30,163 nt of DNA from assembly GCA_041650175.1 (NCBI GenBank), contig JBAZLS010000011.1, forward strand, positions 1-30,163. Reading direction: 5' to 3'. The first letter of the stretch is position 1, and each line of letters opens with the position of its first letter. The translations under genes and the position numbers were made by a program. The notes below the pieces were generated by a model. The model had not been told where the DNA came from, searched no databases, and saw nothing but the letters and a program-made list of their open reading frames with translations. The stretch comes from Minisyncoccus sp041650175. GTDB taxonomy: Bacteria > Patescibacteriota > Minisyncoccia > Minisyncoccales > Minisyncoccaceae. Shown here in pieces: positions 1 through 6,053 of the stretch.

Positions 1-23
1 TACAAATATATTTTTCCATAATC

Positions 24-210
24 GTAACAATTAAATAATTACTAATTATATTGTTACCTATGGCGTGGATACAAAAAGCCCACCACAGGTAGTGGCCTAA
101 GCCACTCATACCGGTTTCCCGGATATGGCGAGTTAAGCATCCCATGATGGGTTGTTTATTCTTAACTCGTCTTTTAGCCATGCCTTTGATTCCTCAAAGG
201 TTTAGGCCAT
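24..210. ncRNA. Inverted-repeat-dense segment, candidate structured RNA
   Basis: No gene occupies 1-325. I see a dense set of pairings: GTAACAAT 24-31 with ATTGTTAC 50-57; a base stem 62-68 with 178-184 (one G-U); hairpin GTGGC 92-96 / GCCAC 101-105; CCGG 111-114 / CCGG 119-122, extended by CATA/TATG; nine pairs CGAGTTAAG 129-137 / CTTAACTCG 161-169; and CCTTTGA 183-189 / TCAAAGG 194-200. TGGCCTAA 93-100 is also exactly complementary to TTAGGCCA 202-209, which would form a pseudoknot or an alternative to the 92-105 hairpin. I do not recognise tmRNA, RNase P, SRP or 6S RNA motifs. It could be a structured RNA, or the terminal hairpins of a mobile element whose body lies outside the window. The strand is unknown. 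Confidence 0.4.
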
Positions 211-325
211 TACTATTAAATTGTAATTATATAATAACTTAAAATATTAAAAATGTGTAGAGTAGTGAATAATAAAAAGAACATCATGGTGTATTTTTTG
301 TTTGTGTGATAGAGTTCGTGATGTA

Positions 326-354
326 TTGACAAAGTAATAAAAATGCAATACAAT
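326..354 (+). promoter_or_regulatory. Sigma-70-type promoter of the toxin-antitoxin operon
   Basis: A perfect TTGACA -35 (326-331) and a TACAAT -10 (349-354) are separated by 17 bases. Transcription would start near 361, about 20 bases before the antitoxin start codon at 382. This is the best promoter match I see in the window. Type II antitoxins usually repress their own promoter, but I see no clear palindromic operator overlapping it. Confidence 0.75.
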
Positions 355-381
355 CTGAATATAATCATAGAGTAAAAACAT

Positions 382-663
382 ATGAGTAATAATTGCGAAC
401 AACTTCAAATTAGGATTGATTCTAAAACCAAAAACGAGGCAAAAAAGATATTGGAAGGATTGGGATTAGATATGAGTTCGGCTGTGAAAATTTTCCTTAG
501 GCAAGTTATAAACACAAGGAATTTTCCTTGTGAAATAAGAGATGAAAATGGTTTTACTTTAAAAGCTGCTGAAATCTTACGAGAATCAATACACGAAGGT
601 GGGGTTTCTAAAAAATCGTTCCGAAGCGGAACAGCTCTTCTTAAAGATGCTCTTAAAAATTAA
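382..663 (+). CDS. dinJ: RelB/DinJ-family antitoxin
   Basis: This is a 93-residue antitoxin of a type II toxin-antitoxin pair. The N-terminus (LQIRIDSKTKNEAKKILEGL, about residues 8-27), followed by a helix with SSAVKIFLRQ (about 32-41), is the ribbon-helix-helix DNA-binding pattern of RelB/DinJ antitoxins. The rest should wrap the toxin. The stop codon is two bases before the toxin ATG, the usual antitoxin-first order with probable translational coupling, and a strong promoter lies just upstream. The symbol is by family resemblance to the DinJ-YafQ pair, because the partner is clearly YafQ-like; relB would be equally defensible. Confidence 0.85.
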   Translation: MSNNCEQLQIRIDSKTKNEAKKILEGLGLDMSSAVKIFLRQVINTRNFPCEIRDENGFTLKAAEILRESIHEGGVSKKSFRSGTALLKDALKN

Positions 664-665
664 AT

Positions 666-941
666 ATGTTTGAGCTGAATTACACTAGACGATTTAAAAG
701 GGATCTAAAGCATTATGAGTATGACACCGAATTATTAAAAGAATTAGAAAAGGTTCTTTCTTTTCTTGCTAATGGAGAAAAGTTACCTGAGAAATATCTC
801 AATCATCCTCTAGTTGGTGAATTCAAAGGATGTTATGATTGCCATATAAAGCCCGATGTCTTACTCGTTTATCAAATAAAAAAAATTGAGATTACTGTTT
901 TATTACTAAGAATTGGTTCACATTCAAATATTTTTGATTAG
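666..941 (+). CDS. yafQ: YafQ-family mRNA interferase toxin
   Basis: This 91-residue RelE-superfamily toxin has the length expected for YafQ, a ribosome-dependent endoribonuclease that cleaves mRNA during translation. The signature blocks are present: NHPLVGEFKGCYDCHIKPD around residues 46-64 and RIGSHSNIF at 82-90. The residues that correspond to the YafQ catalytic set are His47, His60, Asp64, His86 and Phe90, all retained, so the toxin looks intact. It begins two bases after the antitoxin stop and probably relies on coupling. A hairpin terminator follows at 979-1001. In a reduced-genome organism the pair may be a remnant of a mobile element. Confidence 0.9.
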   Translation: MFELNYTRRFKRDLKHYEYDTELLKELEKVLSFLANGEKLPEKYLNHPLVGEFKGCYDCHIKPDVLLVYQIKKIEITVLLLRIGSHSNIFD

Positions 942-978
942 CAGAGAGAAATAAATATTGAATCCCCTCTCCACGTTT

Positions 979-1001
979 AAAACCATCTAAAGGGTGGTTT
1001 T
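979..1001 (+). terminator. Hairpin terminator after the toxin gene
   Basis: AAAACCATC 979-987 pairs with GGTGGTTTT 993-1001, including one G-U pair, across a five-base loop, and is followed by a T-rich run. It lies 37 bases after the toxin stop. Confidence 0.65.
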
Positions 1002-1037
1002 ATTTTGTCGTTAATAGTTAGTAATTAGTTTATTATG

Positions 1038-1098
1038 AGGCTGAGCCTCGACCGAGGCTCAGCCTTGGAGGTTCAGCCTCAGTCGAGGCTGAACCTCC
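1038..1098. repeat. Two tandem long perfect hairpins
   Basis: AGGCTGAGCCTCG 1038-1050 pairs perfectly with 1053-1065, across only two bases. GGAGGTTCAGCCTC 1067-1080 pairs perfectly with 1085-1098, across four bases. The arms share a GAGGCTGA(G/A)CCTC-like core but differ at matching positions, so each hairpin is self-complementary. The GC content is far above the surroundings. There is no T-run, so a simple terminator is unlikely; it reads as a REP-like palindromic repeat. Confidence 0.7.
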
Positions 1099-1164
1099 CA
1101 GTAATGACACAATACTTTAAAAATGATAAAATGATATAAAAGATTAAGTTTATAAATGCATAAG

Positions 1165-1188
1165 ATTCCAGCTTTCGCTGGAATGACA
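1165..1188. repeat. Dispersed ATTCC hairpin repeat
   Basis: ATTCCAGC and GCTGGAAT form an eight-pair hairpin with a TTTC loop, followed by GACA. A second copy is at 2991-3014 with stem ATTCCTGC/GCAGGAAT and the same loop and GACA tail. The inner stem change (AGC/GCT to TGC/GCA) is compensatory. Similar ATTCC...GGAATGAC repeats are widespread in bacterial intergenic DNA. Confidence 0.7.
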
Positions 1189-1259
1189 AAAAGAAAAAGA
1201 AATGACAGGCAGATAGTAATGGCAAGTAGGTAAGTAGAAATAATAAAGAGTTAAAAAAA

Positions 1260-2966
1260 ATGGAAATAAAAAATATATTGCTTAGTTTTATCGTTTTTTG
1301 TGGGCTTGTTTTTGCCCTCAATGCAAATGCAGAAGAAATATCTAATTATCAAGTTGATATACAAGTAAATCAAGATGCGACCGTCAATATTAAAGAAAGT
1401 ATATTATATGATTTTGGTAATGAACAAAGACATGGAATAATTCGCAATATTCCCTATCGGTACAAAAATAACGCTGGTAATTTTAATCTTCGCTATGAAA
1501 ATCTTTCTGTAAAAGATGAAAATAATAATGACTATAATTTTTCTATTTCATTTGAAGGTGAAAACTATAGCGTAAAAATTGGAGACAAAGATATTCTTGT
1601 TACTGGGCAAAGAAATTATATCATTAGCTATACTGTCAAAAGAGCTATTGGATATTTTTCGGATCATGATGAATTATATTGGAATGCTATTGGAACTGAA
1701 TGGACAGTACCAATAAAAAAAGTACTTATTAATATGAATGGATTTGGTGTTAATAATGTAAAATGCTTTTATGGCGATTATGGCAGCCAGAATGAATGTT
1801 CCGTATTCCAAATGAAAAATACTTACGAGGCAACTTCAGAAAATCTTGATGTCGGGTCTGGAGTAACAATTGCTATGTCATTTAATAAAGGAGTAATTTA
1901 TGAACCGACACAAAATGAAAAAATAATCGAATTTATAAAAGATAACTGGATTGTTGCAATTCCATTTCTTGTTTTTATTTTCTTATTCTATTGGTGGTTT
2001 AGATATGGCAGAGACCCAAAAGGAAAAGGTGTAATAATTGCGCAATATTCTCCCCTTCCAGAATTATCCCCCTTAGAATCAAAAGCTGTAATGAATGAAA
2101 TTGTTGACACTCAAAAAATTGCTTCAGAAATAATTCTCCTTGCAATCAAAAAATATCTGACAATAGAAAAAACGACCGAAAAAAAATCAGGCATATTTGA
2201 TTCGGATGATTATATTTTTAAAAAATTAAAAGAACCTGATTCTAATTTGACTGAATTTCAGAATAAATTAATGGTTGAATTTTTTTCTGATAAAGATGGA
2301 AAAATAACTCAAGAAATTTCGCTTTCGAATATAAAGGAATATCCTCAATCAATGGCTGCTTTTATATCAAGCGAAGGACCAAAGATGATATATCAAAAAT
2401 TAACTGATGAAAAGTATTTTCCAAATAATCCTCAATCTGTCCGTATAAGCTATATAATAGCAGGATGCCTAATAACATTTTTTTCTTTTGTTCCTTTGAT
2501 AATTGATCCTTTCTCTGGATGGATAAATATAGTGGCAATAGCTATCTCTGGAATAATGATAATCATATTCGGACTGATAATGCCAAGAAAAACAATAAAG
2601 GGAGTGACTGCAAAAGAATATATGCTTGGACTTAAAAAATATATTTCCGTAGCGGAAGCAGAAAGAATAAAATTCCATAATGCCCCAGAAAAAAATCCGA
2701 AACATTTTGAAGAATTATTACCTTATGCAATAATGTTTGGTTTAGAAAAAGAATGGGCGAAAAAATTTGAAGGATTGAATTATAATCCAAGCTGGTATTC
2801 TGGTGGAAATTATTCAGCATTTAATGCAGTTGTATTTGCTTCGAGTATTAACGATATAAACAATTCTGTTTCAAGTGCAATATCTACCGCTGGAAGCGGA
2901 GGAAGCGGATTTAGCGGAGGCGGAGCTGGAGGAGGATTTGGAGGTGGTGGCGGTGGAAGTTGGTAA
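1260..2966 (+). CDS. DUF2207-type membrane protein with glycine-rich tail
   Basis: This 568-residue protein belongs to the DUF2207 (YciQ-like) family of predicted membrane proteins, whose function is not established. A signal peptide ends near residue 24 (ANAEEIS). An extracytoplasmic beta-rich domain with the family-typical NIPYRY motif follows. A transmembrane segment lies at about 228-246, followed by RYGRDPKGKG and the PLPELSPLE motif. A second pair of membrane helices lies at about 397-443. The extreme C-terminus is glycine- and serine-rich and ends in SW, as is common in this family. The ATG at 1260 has only a weak upstream AAAGAG. Dispersed hairpin repeats flank the gene on both sides. 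The family call is confident; the role is unknown. Confidence 0.85.
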   Translation: MEIKNILLSFIVFCGLVFALNANAEEISNYQVDIQVNQDATVNIKESILYDFGNEQRHGIIRNIPYRYKNNAGNFNLRYENLSVKDENNNDYNFSISFEGENYSVKIGDKDILVTGQRNYIISYTVKRAIGYFSDHDELYWNAIGTEWTVPIKKVLINMNGFGVNNVKCFYGDYGSQNECSVFQMKNTYEATSENLDVGSGVTIAMSFNKGVIYEPTQNEKIIEFIKDNWIVAIPFLVFIFLFYWWFRYGRDPKGKGVIIAQYSPLPELSPLESKAVMNEIVDTQKIASEIILLAIKKYLTIEKTTEKKSGIFDSDDYIFKKLKEPDSNLTEFQNKLMVEFFSDKDGKITQEISLSNIKEYPQSMAAFISSEGPKMIYQKLTDEKYFPNNPQSVRISYIIAGCLITFFSFVPLIIDPFSGWINIVAIAISGIMIIIFGLIMPRKTIKGVTAKEYMLGLKKYISVAEAERIKFHNAPEKNPKHFEELLPYAIMFGLEKEWAKKFEGLNYNPSWYSGGNYSAFNAVVFASSINDINNSVSSAISTAGSGGSGFSGGGAGGGFGGGGGGSW

Positions 2967-2990
2967 AAAGGAATGAGGACATCTTATGAG

Positions 2991-3014
2991 ATTCCTGCTT
3001 TCGCAGGAATGACA
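2991..3014. repeat. Dispersed ATTCC hairpin repeat, second copy
   Basis: ATTCCTGC 2991-2998 pairs with GCAGGAAT 3003-3010, followed by GACA. Several decayed GGAATGA fragments follow up to about 3068, suggesting degenerate copies in the 2967-3178 gap, which otherwise shows only AT-rich sequence and a possible TATAAT near 3153 upstream of the next gene. Confidence 0.65.
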
Positions 3015-3178
3015 AAAAAAGGAATGACAGGTAGGACAAACTGGAATGATAAAAAAAAGGAATGAAATGAAAAAAATAGTAAAAATTTATTTAAAATTTT
3101 TGCATTAAATTATTTTTTTACTCTTCCCAAAAAAATAAATTAAGAGTAGAATTATAATATATAAATTTATTCTCAATT

Positions 3179-4600
3179 ATGTCTGATCAAAGATTGTTAG
3201 ACACAATAAAACATAAAATATTAATAGGTGTTAATGAACAAGAAATAATCAAGACACTTGTTTCTTTAGGTTGGAAAGAAGAAGATATAAAAATAGCGAT
3301 ACCTCTTGCTTTTGCAAATAAAACCGACGAAAGCGAAGTAAATACAGGAATACCTATTCCCCTAGTTAATATCTCAGAAGGTAATCCAACAATGGTCTTT
3401 GAAGGTCTTGACGATAATACTGTAAAAGAAAAAGAAAAAAAGAAAAAATTATTATATGCTGTAATTATTTTTTCAGTCTTGCTCATAATTGCTATTTTTA
3501 TTTTTATCCAAACTGCAGTAAAAGCAAACCCTGAATTTTTTTCTTGGTTTAATAAACCAGAGCCTACGGAACCACAAAATATTCCTTCTACAATAGATGT
3601 AGTAATTCCTACTGCGGAAGGAGTAAAGATTTTCGGGCCTTTCAGTTCAGCCAGTAAATTATCAATGATGGATGATAATTTTGCTTTCTTTTATGAAAAA
3701 GATGGTTCTCAATATGTAAATATAAATGGATCCGTTTCTGCTGCTTATCAGCGTTTTGAAAAAAAAGGAATTGCTAGACCGATAGTTCCAAGTATTTATG
3801 AAAATAAATACGGGTATTCCTATTATGACGAAAATAAAGGAGGGTGGTTTATAAATATTGATGGAACTATTTCCGGACCTTACAGCGATGCTTCCAATGT
3901 TTATTATTCAAAAGCTGGATATGCTTATGCAATAAAAAATGTAGGCGATATTTATTTTTATATCCATGTCAATGATAAAAAATATGGACCTTATGTAACA
4001 ATAGATAGCAGTATTTATCTTTCTGATAATGGTTCTTATGGTTTTTCTTATACAAGTAAAAGTAAAAAATATGTAAATCTTAATGGAGTTATCTATGGTC
4101 CATACGATAATATTGGAAATGGAATAATATATAAAAATGAAAACTTTTATTTTGTGTATACTGAAAAAGGAAAACAATACTTGAACACTAATGGAAAAGT
4201 TTACGAAGTCATTGAAGCTGTTGTTTATGATTATCAAAAATTTATATTTAACTTTAGCTACATCAAAGACGGAAAAAAATATGTAAACATAAATGGAACA
4301 GAGGCTTTGGCTGGAGAACAGACAGAATTGGCACAAAATCATGTATTTGAAAAAGATGATGGTTATCATGTAGAGGTAGGAGGTAAAACCAAAGGTATTT
4401 ATCCGAAGACTACTCCTATTTATACTTATGGAAATGCTTTTATATTCGGATACCAGTCAGCAAACGGACAATGGTATGTAAATATTAATGGAGTTGATAA
4501 AGGACCATATCAAAGCGTTGGTTCAGAATTATTTATAAAAGGCGAACATTATGGATTCGTCTTCCAAAAAGAAGGAACTTGGAGCGTAGAAATAAAATAA
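3179..4600 (+). CDS. Membrane-anchored protein with GPY/NING repeats, likely beta-propeller
   Basis: I do not recognise a named family for this 473-residue protein. Residues 1-45 look like a small helical, UBA-like domain (GVNEQEIIKTLVSLGWKEED). A charged linker ending in a KEKEKKKK run precedes one transmembrane helix at about 91-112. The remaining 350 residues should be outside the cell and contain about eight repeats of the form YVNINGxxxGPY. Clear units include YVNINGSV, FINIDGTISGPY, KYVNLNGVIYGPY, YLNTNGKVYE, KYVNING and WYVNINGVDKGPYQ. A repeat of about 45 residues built this way resembles WG/KWG-type repeats and would suit a beta-propeller or solenoid used for binding. A strong terminator follows directly. 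Confidence 0.75.
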   Translation: MSDQRLLDTIKHKILIGVNEQEIIKTLVSLGWKEEDIKIAIPLAFANKTDESEVNTGIPIPLVNISEGNPTMVFEGLDDNTVKEKEKKKKLLYAVIIFSVLLIIAIFIFIQTAVKANPEFFSWFNKPEPTEPQNIPSTIDVVIPTAEGVKIFGPFSSASKLSMMDDNFAFFYEKDGSQYVNINGSVSAAYQRFEKKGIARPIVPSIYENKYGYSYYDENKGGWFINIDGTISGPYSDASNVYYSKAGYAYAIKNVGDIYFYIHVNDKKYGPYVTIDSSIYLSDNGSYGFSYTSKSKKYVNLNGVIYGPYDNIGNGIIYKNENFYFVYTEKGKQYLNTNGKVYEVIEAVVYDYQKFIFNFSYIKDGKKYVNINGTEALAGEQTELAQNHVFEKDDGYHVEVGGKTKGIYPKTTPIYTYGNAFIFGYQSANGQWYVNINGVDKGPYQSVGSELFIKGEHYGFVFQKEGTWSVEIK

Positions 4601-4604
4601 AACT

Positions 4605-4624
4605 AAACTGCCGAGAGGCAGTTT
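4605..4624 (+). terminator. Intrinsic terminator of the repeat protein gene
   Basis: AAACTGCC 4605-4612 and GGCAGTTT 4617-4624 form an eight-pair stem with a GAGA tetraloop, running into six Ts. It sits five bases after the stop codon. Confidence 0.9.
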
Positions 4625-4684
4625 TTTAATATAGATAAAGGTTTGATTTTAACTAAATTTCTGATAGTATGGATAATGTATTTT

Positions 4685-4756
4685 GCCCTCGTAGTTCAAT
4701 GGATAGAATACGAGCTTGCGGAGCTTGCGACAGAGGTTCGACTCCTCTCGAGGGCA
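4685..4756 (+). tRNA. tRNA-Arg(GCG)
   Basis: This is a complete 72-base cloverleaf. The acceptor GCCCTCG/CGAGGGC is perfect; the D stem is GTTC/GAAT; the anticodon stem is CGAGC/GCTTG with loop TTGCGGA; the T arm is AGAGG TTCGACT CCTCT; the discriminator is A. The loop gives anticodon GCG, reading CGC and CGT. Bacteria normally use ACG, edited to inosine, for this box. CCA is not encoded. A hairpin with a T-run follows at 4767-4791, and two decayed units with T-arm or 3'-end fragments of this tRNA lie downstream. Confidence 0.93.
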
Positions 4757-4766
4757 CACTAATGAG

Positions 4767-4791
4767 AAGTATGCATTTTGCATACTTTTTT
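4767..4791 (+). terminator. Terminator after tRNA-Arg
   Basis: AAGTATGCA 4767-4775 pairs perfectly with TGCATACTT 4779-4787 and continues as a T-run to 4791. Confidence 0.9.
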
Positions 4792-4796
4792 ATTAC

Positions 4797-4903
4797 GCCC
4801 TCTCGACTTTAAATATTTTCCTGCTGGAAAATTTTAAAGGCCCGCCTCAGAGTCAGACACTCTTCCAGCCTTAACTTTTACAGTTAAGCCTCTCGAGGGC
4901 ACA
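4797..4903 (+). repeat. tRNA-linked two-hairpin element, copy 1 (Arg)
   Basis: H1 has outer stem CTTTAAA 4807-4813 / TTTAAAG 4833-4839 and inner stem TTTTCC 4816-4821 / GGAAAA 4826-4831 around a TGCT loop. H2 has AGAGT 4849-4853 / ACTCT 4859-4863 around the CAGAC loop, with the family TC/TCC internal loop below it. A third hairpin, TTAACT 4871-4876 / AGTTAA 4882-4887, follows. The unit ends with CCTCTCGAGGGCACA (4889-4903), an exact copy of the tRNA-Arg 3' end at 4744-4758. It begins with GCCCTC, like the tRNA 5' end, so the whole reads as a tRNA-Arg whose middle has been replaced. Confidence 0.8.
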
Positions 4904-4943
4904 TATACAAAAAGACATACTTTAGTATGTTTTTTTGTGTATA
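4904..4943 (+). terminator. Second terminator, after the truncated tRNA-Arg unit
   Basis: ACATAC 4915-4920 and GTATGT 4925-4930 pair across TTTA and enter a seven-T run. Outer bases extend the stem towards TATACA/TGTGTATA. The truncated unit thus keeps its own terminator, as the real tRNA does. Confidence 0.8.
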
Positions 4944-4948
4944 TTGAA

Positions 4949-5109
4949 GCTCGAGAGGAGGAGAAGGCTTTTGTTTGACTGAAAGAAAAGCCAGCCTGAG
5001 TCAGTTTCAGCAGAAACTGATACGAAGGCGACTCCCCTCGCAGTAGATATGATTGTCAACGCAAAGAAAACGAGAGGAGTTAAAGACGATTCCCGTCATA
5101 GTAGATATA
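4949..5109 (-). repeat. tRNA-linked element, copy 2, plus further T-arm fragments
   Basis: Family orientation is on the minus strand. H1 is TCAGTTTC 5001-5008 / GAAACTGA 5013-5020 around AGCA (TGCT on the minus strand). H2 is GGCTTTT 4966-4972 with TTT 4974-4976, paired to AAA 4982-4984 and AAAAGCC 4986-4992, around GACTG (CAGTC on the minus strand). The closest relative is copy 7 at 24441-24500; the outer pair differs compensatorily (GGC/GCC here, GAC/GTC there). The plus strand then reads as a T-loop and T-stem of tRNA-Arg type, CGACTCCCCTCG, from 5029. The 22-base stretch 5029-5050 recurs at 5087-5108 with a few changes, both ending AGTAGATAT. Confidence 0.75.
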
Positions 5110-5156
5110 ACATCAAAATGGAAAATATTAAAAAAACTTGAACTTTTGTTCAAGTA

Positions 5157-5876
5157 TTAATGTATCAATCTGTATATTGCATTTGGCTCAATCATATCGG
5201 TAGATGAAGGAACCTTGTTTACCCAACAAAGAGTTGGGCGTCCATTGCAAAGTATTATACATAATGCTGGTTCATGATGTTTATTCTTATATCTTGAACT
5301 AAGCGACTTGATATGAAATACTTCAGTATAAAAAGCATATGCAATAGTCTCTTCAATATTCAAAAAATAACAATTGCTACAGCGAGGACTAGGTGCAATG
5401 TTGATAAGCCAATAGAGATTTGCACCTTCCTCCGAATAACTCATAATCTTGTCCAGAGGAACGCCATTGATTTGTCCAGATTTTTCATTATTTCTTAAAA
5501 GCTGCATCTGTATATTAATGGCAAGCTTTTTACTTCCTATGACTGGCATTATTGGAATAGAATTCTGGCTTATCGGCTCAGTTGAGGCATGTTTAATAGC
5601 TTCTTCTTTCCGGTATCTCAGTGCTTTAATAATAGAATCTGCTTCTGCTAATCTCAAAATTTTTAATAATCGGTCTCGAAGTCTTTTCAATTGTTCTTCA
5701 GCGATTCTGTCCAGCTCTTCGTATGAATAAAACCTACAAGCCTCAAAAATGCTAATCGCCTCTTCAATACAATTATATCTTTCGGCGTAAGGAATACCCT
5801 TTAGACGAAAACATAATTCTCTTGCCAATTCATGGCTAGCTCCCAAATTTTTTGTATTTTTTCTAATAATAATCAC
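5157..5876 (-). CDS. Hypothetical protein of unknown function
   Basis: I do not recognise this 239-residue soluble protein. The N-terminal half is helical and charged (repeated EE, RLRDRLLKILRLAEAD around 67-82), suggesting coiled-coil or helical-bundle structure. The C-terminal half is mixed and carries CSNC around 170, an ALCIILCNGRPTLCW stretch and scattered His and Cys residues. It has no signal peptide or membrane helix. The start shown is a GTG embedded in AGAGGTGAT, which itself looks like a Shine-Dalgarno sequence, so translation may instead begin a few codons downstream. The gene is isolated, between the tRNA-Arg debris and recG, on the opposite strand to recG. Confidence 0.6.
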   Translation of the reverse strand: MIIIRKNTKNLGASHELARELCFRLKGIPYAERYNCIEEAISIFEACRFYSYEELDRIAEEQLKRLRDRLLKILRLAEADSIIKALRYRKEEAIKHASTEPISQNSIPIMPVIGSKKLAINIQMQLLRNNEKSGQINGVPLDKIMSYSEEGANLYWLINIAPSPRCSNCYFLNIEETIAYAFYTEVFHIKSLSSRYKNKHHEPALCIILCNGRPTLCWVNKVPSSTDMIEPNAIYRLIH

Positions 5877-6053
5877 CTCTAAAAGAACGAAGTAAATTGA
5901 ATATATAATTAATTATTTGTTGTGTCAATCTGATTATTAAAAAAACAACATCTGGTATGTTTTAAATAAAAAAAGAGGCTTTTATTTTTTGCCTCAAATA
6001 TTACTTTAAAAAAGGCGCTGGCGACATCCTTGTTTTTTAGATAAAATGTATTT

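Noticed and set aside
24..210. tmRNA, RNase P RNA, SRP RNA or a group I or II intron
   Set aside because: None of the characteristic conserved blocks of these RNAs that I know is visible in the segment on either strand.
1079..1321. Minus-strand open frame overlapping the start of the DUF2207 gene
   Set aside because: It runs antisense to the signal peptide and palindromic repeats and is low-complexity; no supporting features.
3908..4369. Minus-strand 153-codon frame inside the repeat protein gene
   Set aside because: It is a shadow of the repeated plus-strand coding sequence, rich in Ile, Phe and Tyr, with no independent evidence.
4685..4903. An intron-containing tRNA-Arg (element as intron)
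   Set aside because: The copy lacks D and anticodon arms on both sides of the insert, so removing the insert would not restore a tRNA; an intact tRNA-Arg already lies upstream.
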